Shown: one piece after another, positions 8,501 through 14,165 of the stretch
Layout: every line of letters begins with the position of its first letter
How positions within the stretch are numbered: the stretch's first letter is position 1
NCBI GenBank assembly: GCA_025363695.1
Contig: JANYDI010000166.1
Location: 10,001-24,165, forward strand
Length of the DNA: 14,165 nucleotides
Origin: Opitutia bacterium
GTDB lineage: Bacteria > Verrucomicrobiota > Verrucomicrobiia > Opitutales > JANYDI01
Direction of reading: 5' to 3'
Position numbers and translations under genes: made by a program
Notes under the pieces: model-generated
The model's input: the letters and a program-made list of their open reading frames with translations, nothing else
Database searches by the model: none
Told to the model about the DNA's origin: nothing

Positions 8501-9445
8501 ATGACAAATAAAAAACAAGGGGTGCTGGGTCGTGGACTTGGGGCGCTGATCAGTTCAGGCGCAAGCTCCGCTGTTGAGGAAGTCAGCCTTTTGCCGCCGC
8601 AGGTTCAGGAACCCAAAAGTGTAACGCTAAACCCTCCGGTCAGCGACTACCATGCTTTGCTGGTGGCGCAGATCCATGCCAGCGCCTATCAGCCTCGGCA
8701 TGATTTCGACACGGAAGCGATGGAGTCCCTCAAGGAAAGCATCCGCGCCCAAGGGCTTTTGCAACCCATCTGTGTCCGGCCCAAGGCCGATGGCTACGAA
8801 GTCGTAGCCGGCGAACGGCGTCTGCGAGCCTGTCGAGCCCTCGGGTGGGAACGCATCGCCGCTCGTATCGTCGATGCCGATGACCCCACCGCAGCTACCC
8901 TAGCCTTGCTGGAAAACCTTCAGCGAGAAGACCTTAACGCCATCGAAGAAGCCTTGGGCTACGCCAGTCTCATGCGCGACTTTGGCCTCACTCAGGAAAA
9001 AATTGCCCAACACCTCGGACGCAAACGCTCCAGCATTGCCAATAGTTTGCGTCTATTGCAACTCGATGCCGAGATCCAAGGCTACCTCTCTCGAGGCCTG
9101 CTGAGTATGGGCCACGCCAAGGTGCTCCTGGGACTGACACGTTCCATAGACCAACTCTGGGCCGCCCGTCGCAGCGTTGAGCGAGCCCTCAGCGTCCGCC
9201 AAACAGAAACACTCGTGCGCGACCTCACGCAACAAGCCCTCGTTCAAGGCAAAAGCGGTGACCCCCAACTCATCCTCCCGCCAACCCAACGCCAAGCCCT
9301 CCAACGCCTTGAGTCCCTCCTCTCCAATAGCCTCCAAACGCCAGTGGCCATTCGCCAAGGCCGTACCCAGGGCAGCATCGTCCTTAAGTATCGCGATGCC
9401 AAGGAGTTGCAAGCGATTATGGCACGATTGGGGGTTGAAAGTTAA
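8501..9445 (+). CDS. parB: Chromosome partitioning protein ParB (CTPase clamp)
   Basis: ParB is the parS-binding CTP-dependent DNA clamp that works with the ParA ATPase in chromosome segregation. It has 314 residues. The N-terminal ParA-contact motif VLGRGLGALI is at 8-17. The ParB/Srx core has QPRHDFD (64-70), GERRLRA (104-110) and ENLQRE (138-143). The helix-turn-helix spans about 163-187 (LTQEKIAQHLGRKRSSIANSLR), and the C-terminal dimerisation part follows. ParA is not encoded in the window, and the gene that precedes parB here is the LysM protein. A gggagg site lies about 17 nt before the ATG, an unusually long spacing. The stop TAA forms part of a TTAA directly joined to the first base of palindromic element II. 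No parS palindrome (tgtttcacgtgaaaca-like) was seen. Confidence 0.96.
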   Translation: MTNKKQGVLGRGLGALISSGASSAVEEVSLLPPQVQEPKSVTLNPPVSDYHALLVAQIHASAYQPRHDFDTEAMESLKESIRAQGLLQPICVRPKADGYEVVAGERRLRACRALGWERIAARIVDADDPTAATLALLENLQREDLNAIEEALGYASLMRDFGLTQEKIAQHLGRKRSSIANSLRLLQLDAEIQGYLSRGLLSMGHAKVLLGLTRSIDQLWAARRSVERALSVRQTETLVRDLTQQALVQGKSGDPQLILPPTQRQALQRLESLLSNSLQTPVAIRQGRTQGSIVLKYRDAKELQAIMARLGVES

Positions 9446-9758
9446 AGGGCCAAGGGGAGCCGTGGTCCCCTTAGGATCCCCGAAGGGTGGTTTTAGCGGG
9501 ACCTTTTGAGTTTATACGGCGTCACTTTCGCGCTCGAGTGCTGTAGCACACGTCGCGCTCAGTTCCTTGTCTAAACGTCAAAATGCCTCCGCTAAAACCA
9601 CCCTTCCAAGGCAGTTCGAAAGGTACACCCGGATCCCGAAGGGATCTGTGGGGGTCCTTGTATAGCCTATCCCGATAGCGATTTTTCCAAAATACGCAGT
9701 ATTTTGCAAAATCGCTATCGGAAAGGGGATCCAAGGGGAGCAAGCTCCCCTTGGCCCT
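9446..9758. repeat. Palindromic element II, most complete copy, TTAA-flanked
   Basis: This 313-bp unit is bounded by AGGGCC (9446-9451) and GGCCCT (9753-9758), with TTAA immediately outside on both sides (9442-9445 and 9759-9762). From the left it has a short hairpin (9450-9474), a 125-bp imperfect palindrome (9482-9606), a linker, the small hairpin gatccc-gaa-gggatc (9632-9646), the long hairpin ccgatagcgatttt... (9672-9721), and a short hairpin with arm ccaaggggagc (9731-9754). The right half is inverted relative to the left. The left half lacks the long hairpin, so the copy is itself partly deleted. It fills the parB-rpsR gap and probably stops or buffers transcription between them. No gene is encoded within it that I would accept. 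Confidence 0.9.
9482..9606. repeat. Imperfect 125-bp palindrome at the core of element II
   Basis: The outer arms gaagggtggttttagcgg (9482-9499) and its exact complement (9589-9606) are perfect over 18 bp. The sequence between them continues as a degenerate inverted repeat: ttttga, gttta and gtgctgtagcac-like blocks mirror each other with small gaps. Cores of other copies have a different sequence but the same palindromic design. Confidence 0.85.
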
Positions 9759-9808
9759 TTAAAATAATGCTTGCTTTTGGAGCACTATACTGCTTGGATG
9801 CCCGGGTT

Positions 9809-9994
9809 ATGGAAACTGAATCAAAACGGGTAAATCCGCAGGACTTGGGGCTGATGAATACGGAGTATTTGTCGCGTTACGTTACAGAGACGGGCAAGAT
9901 CATGCCACGCAAGATGACACGCTTGAGTTCTCGCCAGCAAAAGGCCGTAAGCAAGGCCATTAAGCGGGCGCGTTCGATGCTTTTATTGCAATAG
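9809..9994 (+). CDS. rpsR: 30S ribosomal protein bS18
   Basis: This is the small-subunit protein that pairs with bS6 on the platform. The conserved core is clear: EYLSRYVTETGKIMPRKMTRLSSRQQKAVSKAIKRARSMLLL matches the S18 pattern 'L..Y.TE.GKI..R..T.....Q......IKRAR...LLP' (I cite the first 20 residues and the pattern only). ATG 9809 gives 61 residues, starting METESKRVNPQDL. An in-frame ATG at 9767 would add 14 residues, and the frame stays open back to 9704 inside palindromic element II. I prefer 9809 because S18 usually has only a short tail before this core. No good Shine-Dalgarno precedes any candidate. The N-terminal cysteine cluster of zinc-type S18 is absent. The gene is separated from rpsF, ssb and rplI and lies 2 nt before sua5. 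Confidence 0.88.
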   Translation: METESKRVNPQDLGLMNTEYLSRYVTETGKIMPRKMTRLSSRQQKAVSKAIKRARSMLLLQ

Positions 9995-9996
9995 CG

Positions 9997-11028
9997 ATGG
10001 CAGGCAGTCCAGAGGCTGTCGCCCAGGCGGCGCGTTTATTGCTCGATGGCCAAATAGTGGCATTGCCCACCGAGACGGTTTACGGCTTGGCAGCCAATGC
10101 GTTGAGCTCGCGAGCTTGCACGGCGATTTTTAAGGCTAAGGGTCGACCCCTGGAAGATCCCCTCATTTGCCATGTTTTGGACGCAAACGCTGCGGAGCAA
10201 CTGGCTGTCCTGACTCCTTTGGCTCGGGCATTGATGGAACGGTTTTGGCCAGGGCCTTTGACGCTGATTATGCCCAAGCGGGCGTGTGTGCCTAAAATCG
10301 TGACAGCAGGCTTGCCGACTGTGGCCGTGCGCAGTCCTGCACATCCCTTGATGCGCAGTGTTCTAGCGGCTTGTGGCCTGCCTTTGGCGGCCCCCAGCGC
10401 GAATCCCTTTGGCTACATCAGTCCTACGTGCGCGCAGCATGTCTGGGAGCAATTGGGGGATCGCGTCCCTTTGATCGTGGATGGCGGCCCTTGTGCTTTG
10501 GGCCTGGAATCTACGATCTTAGACATTTCAGGGCCACATCCAGCGGTGATTTTGCGCTTAGGGCCCCTTACGGCTGAGCAATTGGAGCCCGTTTTGGGCT
10601 TTTTACCCCAAGTGGCTCCTAAAAACGCCCCTATGGGGCCGGCGGGGCCGGTAGGGCCGGCAGGGCCGGCAGGGCCCTTGATCGCTCCCGGGCTTTTGGA
10701 GCGGCATTATAGCCCAAAATGTCCAGCAAGCCTTTTTTCGCAGATGCCCCCCGTGGATACGCGCCCGCATGCCTGTCTTTTTTTTAAAAAACCTGCAAAG
10801 TACTTGCCCTCAGCGAATTGTCGGGTGTTTTGGCTCAGCGAAGACGGTGATGTGCACGTGGCCGCACAGCGGCTGTATGCGCAACTGCGGATACTCGATA
10901 CTTTGGGACTGCAGCACCTTTATTTGCAGCAAGCGCCTGGTGCCGACGGCCTTTCTAGCGCGATCAACGAACGCCTAGGCCGCGCTTGCTCTGGGAATAT
11001 AGCGGAAAATGAAGGTCCAAGCGATTAA
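9997..11028 (+). CDS. sua5: Threonylcarbamoyl-AMP synthase, Sua5/YwlC (TsaC-type)
   Basis: The enzyme makes L-threonylcarbamoyl-AMP from threonine, bicarbonate and ATP, the first step of the t6A37 tRNA modification. It has 343 residues and the two-domain Sua5 plan. The N-terminal YrdC domain (about 1-200) carries LPTETVYGLA, KGRPLEDPL, SANPFGYISP, LESTILDI and LRLGPLT. The interdomain linker contains APGLLERHYSPK, matching the Sua5 motif SPGMKYRHYAP. A smaller C-terminal Sua5 domain completes it. Inserted just ahead of that linker motif is a collagen-like run MGPAGPVGPAGPAGP, coded by near-perfect 9-nt repeats (10634-10676). It follows rpsR by 2 nt and overlaps the next gene by 20 nt, so the three form one translationally coupled unit. 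Confidence 0.95.
   Translation: MAGSPEAVAQAARLLLDGQIVALPTETVYGLAANALSSRACTAIFKAKGRPLEDPLICHVLDANAAEQLAVLTPLARALMERFWPGPLTLIMPKRACVPKIVTAGLPTVAVRSPAHPLMRSVLAACGLPLAAPSANPFGYISPTCAQHVWEQLGDRVPLIVDGGPCALGLESTILDISGPHPAVILRLGPLTAEQLEPVLGFLPQVAPKNAPMGPAGPVGPAGPAGPLIAPGLLERHYSPKCPASLFSQMPPVDTRPHACLFFKKPAKYLPSANCRVFWLSEDGDVHVAAQRLYAQLRILDTLGLQHLYLQQAPGADGLSSAINERLGRACSGNIAENEGPSD
10634..10676 (+). repeat. 9-nt tandem repeat coding collagen-like GPA triplets in Sua5
   Basis: Units ggggccggc, ggggccggt, agggccggc and agggccggc follow one another and encode Gly-Pro-Ala/Val triplets in the linker between the YrdC and Sua5 domains. The repeat is almost pure G/C, can slip in replication, and keeps the frame because each unit is 9 nt. 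Confidence 0.9.
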
Positions 11029-11788
11029 AACAACACGGGTGGAGCCGGGCGATTCCTTGACCGCTTTGCTGGAAACCTTCGTTCCCGCACTCAGCGAAGG
11101 CTGCATCGTCGTGGTGACCTCTAAGGTGGTGAGCCTGTGCGAAGGCCGTGTGGTGGCCAAGGGTGCCGTCAGTAAGGAAAAACTCATTACCTCACAAGCC
11201 GATGCGGTTGTGAGAGGACCTGCAAACCCTTATGGCGTCTGCCTGACCCTGACCGATGGCATGCTCATGGCCTCAGCAGGCATTGATGAATCTAACGCTA
11301 AAGATGCTTACGTTCTATTGCCCAAAGACAGCCAGGCTTCAGCCGTTTTTATTTGGGATTTTTTGCGCAAACGCCACAACATCAAGCACTTAGGCGTGCT
11401 GATCACCGATAGCAAGACGAGTATCCTGCGCTCAGGTGTCACCGGCGTGGCCTTGGGCTGGAGCGGCTTTGAGCCGCTTTATTCTTATATCGGCAAGCCC
11501 GACCTTTATGGTAATTTATTAAAGATGACGCGCATCAACCTCCTAGACGCCTTGGCCACAAGCGCTGTCCTGGTCATGGGCGAAGGGGCCGAGTGCACGC
11601 CCATGGCCCTCATCGAAGACGCCCCAAAGCTACAGTTTTTAGACCGCTCCCCCAGTATCGAAGAACAAGAAAGCATTCGCATCCCGCTGAGCCTGGACCT
11701 CTACGCGCCCCTGCTGCTAGCTGTGGGTTGGGAAGAAGGGAGAGGTTTGAGGGGCACATTGGGGGTTGATGCTGCGGAATGGAAGTGA
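11009..11788 (+). CDS. COG1478 gamma-glutamyl ligase (FolC2/CofE-like)
   Basis: This 259-residue protein belongs to the CofE superfamily, which adds glutamate to coenzyme F420-0. In Chlamydiae and relatives, the same fold is proposed to add glutamate to folate (FolC2, 'putative folate metabolism gamma-glutamate ligase'). Seen here are MKVQAIKTTRVEPGDSL at the start, EGCIVVVTSKVVSLCEGR, a DGMLMASAGIDESN segment (N-terminal half), ITDSKTSILRSGVTGVALGWSG, and MGEGAECTPMALIEDAP, the conserved GEG-type acidic motif. Without F420 genes in view I favour a folate role, but this is inference. The ATG lies inside sua5 (20-nt overlap). The last ~15 residues (RGLRGTLGVDAAEWK) are coded by the left arm of palindromic element III, so the original C-terminus has probably been altered. 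Confidence 0.85.
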   Translation: MKVQAIKTTRVEPGDSLTALLETFVPALSEGCIVVVTSKVVSLCEGRVVAKGAVSKEKLITSQADAVVRGPANPYGVCLTLTDGMLMASAGIDESNAKDAYVLLPKDSQASAVFIWDFLRKRHNIKHLGVLITDSKTSILRSGVTGVALGWSGFEPLYSYIGKPDLYGNLLKMTRINLLDALATSAVLVMGEGAECTPMALIEDAPKLQFLDRSPSIEEQESIRIPLSLDLYAPLLLAVGWEEGRGLRGTLGVDAAEWK

Positions 11789-12013
11789 CTCACGCACCGT
11801 AGTGCGCTACGCACTTCCCTTCCTTGCCTGAACCCCCAATGCACCCCTCAAACCGGCTCGAAGCCGTTCATAAAGCACTCCCGGATCGCTTCGCGATCTA
11901 TGGGGGGCTTAGTATCTACCTGCCCGATAGCGATTTACTTAAAATGCGCTAGCATTTTAATAAATCGCTATCGAAAGGGGATCCTAAGGGGACCACGGCG
12001 CCCCTTAAGCCCT
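11744..12013. repeat. Palindromic element III (left end truncated into folC2-like gene)
   Basis: An inverted pair of 24-nt arms (11744-11767 and 11831-11854, 22 of 24 bases complementary) encloses a smaller palindromic stretch containing gtag-tgcg-ctac. To the right follow the linker, the small hairpin gatcgc-ttc-gcgatc (11884-11898), the long hairpin (11924-11973), and the short hairpin (11984-12008). The end GCCCT is joined to TTAA (12014-12017). Read on the minus strand, this is the same module order as elements I, II and IV. The left half beyond the first arm is missing. The unit ends 20 nt before the malQ start. The long hairpin has lost its outermost G-C pair (a at 11974). Confidence 0.9.
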
Positions 12014-12033
12014 TTAAACTTCATTTCTTCCGT

Positions 12034-13527
12034 ATGAAACCTCTTCTTCAAGGCCTGCAGCAGCGTGCAGTGGGCATACACCTCCACGTGAGTTGCCTGC
12101 CTGGACGCCTGGGCATTGGGCAAATAGGCGCGCAGGCGCGAGCTTTTGTTGACTTTTTGGCAGCGGCGCAGTGCTCCTATTGGCAGACCTGCCCGCTAGG
12201 GCCCACGGGCTTTGGAGACTCGCCGTACCAGTGTTTTTCCAGCTTTGCTGGGAATCCCTATTTTATAGACCTGGAGGAGCTAAAGGCTTGTGGGTTGATC
12301 ACGGACCTTTCGGCCTTGGAAGGCCTGTCGCAAACCCGTGTAGACTTTGGAGGGCTGTGGCAGCAGCATCGGCCGATTATGGCGCAGGCGTATCAGCGCT
12401 TTTGCCAAAATCCTGAAAAACTAGAGCCGATTTATGGCTCGTATGAGGCATTTAAGGATAAACAGGCCGCTTGGTTGCGGCCTTATGCCCTGTTTAGAGC
12501 CCTAAAGCGGCGTTTTGACCAAAACCCTTGGTGGCAGTGGCCGCAGGAATACAGCTTACGTTCAAGTCAAACGCTTTTGCCCCAGGATGAGATGGAATGC
12601 TTTTGTCAGTACGTTTTTTGGGCTCAATGGCAAAAGCTTAGGGGTTATGCACGGCAACGCGGGGTAAGCATTATCGGAGATCTACCGATCTATGTATCCC
12701 ATGACAGCGTGGAAGCTTGGGCCCAGCCAGAGCTTTTTGACATGCACCCTAATGGCGACCTCAAAACACTGGCTGGGGTGCCTCCGGATTATTTTTCTCC
12801 AACCGGTCAGCTTTGGGGCAACCCGCTCTACAACTGGGAGGTCCACAAGGCACAGGACTATGCTTGGTGGCTCAAGCGCCTTGAGCACCAATTTGAATAC
12901 TATGATATATTGAGAATCGATCATTTCCGCGCCTTTGATAGCTATTGGGCCATTCCCGCGGGTCAGGAAACGGCCATAAAGGGCGTCTGGAAGACGGGTC
13001 CAGGACTAGATTTTTTCCAAGCTGTTAAAAAAGCCTTGCCGCAAAAACGCTTTATTGCTGAGGACTTGGGTGACCTCTTGCCCAGTGTTCACGCGCTCTT
13101 GGCCGCAACCGGCTTACCAGGCATGCAGGTGCTGCAGTTTGCCTTTGGTTCCGATGCCACCAATACGCATCTGCCGCATAACACGCAACCGAATACCGTT
13201 TTGTATACCAGCACCCACGACAACGACACCTTTTGTTCTTGGTATGCCAGTAGTCCTGAAGTTGTAAAAGATCGTATTCGCCGCTATCTGCGCGTCGATG
13301 GTAGCCGTATCGCCTGGGATGCCGTGCGCTGCGCCTATGCCTCCTGCGCCCGTTTGGTCGTGATTCCCCTTTCCGACCTGCTTAGCCTAGGCCCCCAAGC
13401 CCGCCTCAACACGCCCGGGCAGGCCCAGGGCAACTGGCAGTGGCGTGTTGAGGCGGCGGAGTACCCGGATGCGGAGTATTTAAGGGAATTGGCGGTTCTA
13501 TATAATAGGGAAATAAAGGAAGCGTAA
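12034..13527 (+). CDS. malQ: 4-alpha-glucanotransferase (amylomaltase, GH77)
   Basis: The enzyme transfers alpha-1,4-glucan segments between maltodextrins, in glycogen or maltose metabolism. It has 497 residues, near the ~500-residue amylomaltase (T. aquaticus) type rather than the ~700-residue E. coli form. Substrate-binding motifs include PTGFGDSPYQCFSSFAGNP near residue 57 and IGDLPIYVSHDS. The catalytic trio is intact: D296 in RIDHFRAF (nucleophile), E343 in IAEDLG (acid/base), and D396 in STHDNDT (transition-state stabiliser). No Shine-Dalgarno is apparent before ATG 12034, which follows the end of element III by only 20 nt. The stop TAA is joined directly to element IV. The gene is therefore bracketed by two inverted element ends. 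No other glycogen genes are in the window. Confidence 0.97.
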   Translation: MKPLLQGLQQRAVGIHLHVSCLPGRLGIGQIGAQARAFVDFLAAAQCSYWQTCPLGPTGFGDSPYQCFSSFAGNPYFIDLEELKACGLITDLSALEGLSQTRVDFGGLWQQHRPIMAQAYQRFCQNPEKLEPIYGSYEAFKDKQAAWLRPYALFRALKRRFDQNPWWQWPQEYSLRSSQTLLPQDEMECFCQYVFWAQWQKLRGYARQRGVSIIGDLPIYVSHDSVEAWAQPELFDMHPNGDLKTLAGVPPDYFSPTGQLWGNPLYNWEVHKAQDYAWWLKRLEHQFEYYDILRIDHFRAFDSYWAIPAGQETAIKGVWKTGPGLDFFQAVKKALPQKRFIAEDLGDLLPSVHALLAATGLPGMQVLQFAFGSDATNTHLPHNTQPNTVLYTSTHDNDTFCSWYASSPEVVKDRIRRYLRVDGSRIAWDAVRCAYASCARLVVIPLSDLLSLGPQARLNTPGQAQGNWQWRVEAAEYPDAEYLRELAVLYNREIKEA

Positions 13528-14039
13528 AGGGCCAAGGGGAGCTCGCTCCCCTTGGATCCCCTTTCCGATAGCGATTTTCTAAAATGCTAACGCATTTTAG
13601 GAAAATCGCTATCGGGTAGTAGGATACAAGGCCCCCACAGATCGCGAAGCGATCCGGGAGTATTTCATGAATTGCTTCGAGCCGGTTTGAGGGGTGCATT
13701 GGGGGTTGATAAATAATTATTTAAAAACAAACCACATTAAGGAGGCCTGAAGGGCCGGCAGATCGTAGCCCAGGGCGTAAGCCCTGGGTTTACGGGTGAA
13801 AAAAGATTTTGAGCCCTACAGGGGCGACACTCGTATTTACGTTTTGAGTGCCGCCCTTACAGGGCTCTGGTTTTTTTCCATCCCGGACCCAGGGCTTACG
13901 CCCTGGGCTACGATCTGCCGGCCCTTCAGGCCTCCTTAAGTGTGGTTTGTTACACGTCCTGATTGCTGGGATTTATAATCTTTGGCATCAAACCGGCTCG
14001 AAGCAATTCAAAAAAATACACCCGGATCGCGAAGCGATC
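13528..14039. repeat. Palindromic element IV with an inserted REP-like palindrome
   Basis: The left half begins AGGGCC right after the malQ stop. It holds the short hairpin ccaaggggagc... (13532-13555), the long hairpin (13565-13615), the linker (acaaggcccccacagatc), the small hairpin gatcgc-gaa-gcgatc (13640-13654) and the tail ending ggtttga at 13690. The tail plus small hairpin recurs inverted at 13988-14039. The right half then stops, with no long or short hairpin following. Between the two tails sits a second, unrelated palindrome (13726-13951). The region shows no credible gene; the reading frames crossing it (for example 13848-14063) are by-products of the palindromes. Confidence 0.88.
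13726..13951. repeat. REP-like nested inverted repeat (226 bp)
   Basis: Arms at 13726-13788 and 13888-13951 are complementary over 63 nt, with a single extra base (c) in the right arm. Each arm includes a small hairpin cccagggcgtaagccctggg or its counterpart and a ggccggcagatcgtagccc stretch. An inner inverted pair (13811-13832 and 13846-13867, 18 of 22 matching) contains gagccct and gggcg blocks. The near-perfect arms indicate recent insertion or strong selection. The style resembles the REP/palindromic repeats that are common in Planctomycetes, Verrucomicrobia and Bacteroidetes genomes and are often linked to IS200-like (RAYT) transposases. That link is from memory and no transposase is in the window. 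Confidence 0.88.
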
Positions 14040-14110
14040 TACCGTCTAGATAGTCAAGAGTAAAAGTCTAAAATTCATAATTTTCTTGGTAAAGTTTGTT
14101 GTTTTTTATC

Positions 14111-14165
14111 ATGGAATTTAAGCACACTACCATTTTGCGCATAACGGCAACCAGTGCAACTTTAC
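14111..14165 (+). CDS. Possible start of an unidentified gene (runs off the window)
   Basis: ATG at 14111 opens a frame (MEFKHTTILRITATSATL) that continues without stop to the window end, only 18 codons. It follows an AT-rich stretch (14040-14110) that could hold a promoter and is free of element modules. No Shine-Dalgarno is clear. Eighteen codons are too few to call a family, and the frame could be open by chance. Confidence 0.3.
   Translation, partial: MEFKHTTILRITATSATL

Noticed and set aside
9423..9440. The parB 3' end (attgggggttga) matches 12 nt of the element III/IV arm, hinting that parB was also repeat-extended
   Set aside because: A 12-nt match is expected by chance among this much repeat DNA, and the encoded residues (RLGVES) fit a normal ParB end. 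It is left unresolved but not claimed.
9522..9743. Minus-strand frame across element II
   Set aside because: It is composed wholly of palindromic repeat sequence, and no protein family is recognisable.
4710..13555. Short G/C hairpins after secA, ABC, parB and malQ as intrinsic terminators
   Set aside because: None is followed by a T tract on the coding strand, unlike the rrn terminator at 1162-1199. A role in stopping or stabilising transcripts is possible but not shown.
13406..13699. 97-residue minus-strand frame over the malQ end and element IV
   Set aside because: Half lies antisense to malQ and half in the repeat. It shares 17 residues with the frame upstream of rpsR only because the repeat DNA is shared.
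13848..14063. 71-residue plus-strand frame in the REP-like region
   Set aside because: It crosses the inverted arms and the element tail, and its composition follows the repeat.

Overview
The window starts in the last ~930 nt of a 23S rRNA gene. A 5S rRNA gene and a clear intrinsic terminator follow, and then a run of ordinary bacterial housekeeping genes. The best guess for the host is a Verrucomicrobiota (Opitutae-like) bacterium. The SecA has a long helical insertion after the DEAD box of the kind seen in Bacteroidetes and Verrucomicrobia. A COG1478 (FolC2/CofE-like) ligase, as in Chlamydiae and Verrucomicrobia, sits next to Sua5. S18 is short and stands apart from rpsF. Many genes have weak or no Shine-Dalgarno. 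This placement is inferred from protein character, not from a search.

Layout: 23S end (1-~928), 5S (~1036-1155), terminator (1162-1199), a small AT-rich membrane protein (1223-1735), secA (1777-4695), a GNAT acetyltransferase on the minus strand (4835-5404), an ABC ATPase/permease pair on the minus strand (5697-7315), an HU/IHF protein (7540-7851), a LysM coiled-coil envelope protein (7901-8476), parB (8501-9445), rpsR (about 9809-9994), sua5 (9997-11028) overlapping a folC2/cofE-type ligase (11009-11788), malQ (12034-13527), and a repeat-filled tail with perhaps the first codons of another gene at 14111.

The most unusual content lies between the genes. Four intergenic places (4702-5697, 9446-9758, 11744-12013, 13528-14039) carry variants of one modular palindromic element that I do not recognise. 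Each half is built from a short G/C hairpin ('ctaagggg' or 'ccaagggg' arm), a ~50-bp AT-cored hairpin (outer arm 'ccgatagcgattt'), a conserved linker ('aaggcccccacagatc') and a 'gatcgc-gaa-gcgatc' hairpin. Two halves meet tail to tail around a variable core. The cores are the GNAT gene, a 125-bp imperfect palindrome, a palindrome whose left arm codes the end of the ligase gene, and a separate REP-like palindrome. Stems differ in sequence between copies but stay paired through compensatory changes. The element ends abut stop codons: TAA is followed directly by AGGGCC at parB and malQ. The best-preserved copy is flanked by TTAA on both sides. This looks like a non-autonomous, structure-selected mobile family that settles at gene ends.

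Functionally the genes cover protein export (SecA), nucleoid and chromosome segregation (HU, ParB), translation (rRNA, S18, and t6A tRNA modification by Sua5), a probable folate or F420-like glutamylation step, and glycogen/maltodextrin metabolism (MalQ). None of these genes needs the others to explain it. The repeat family is the part that is not accounted for.
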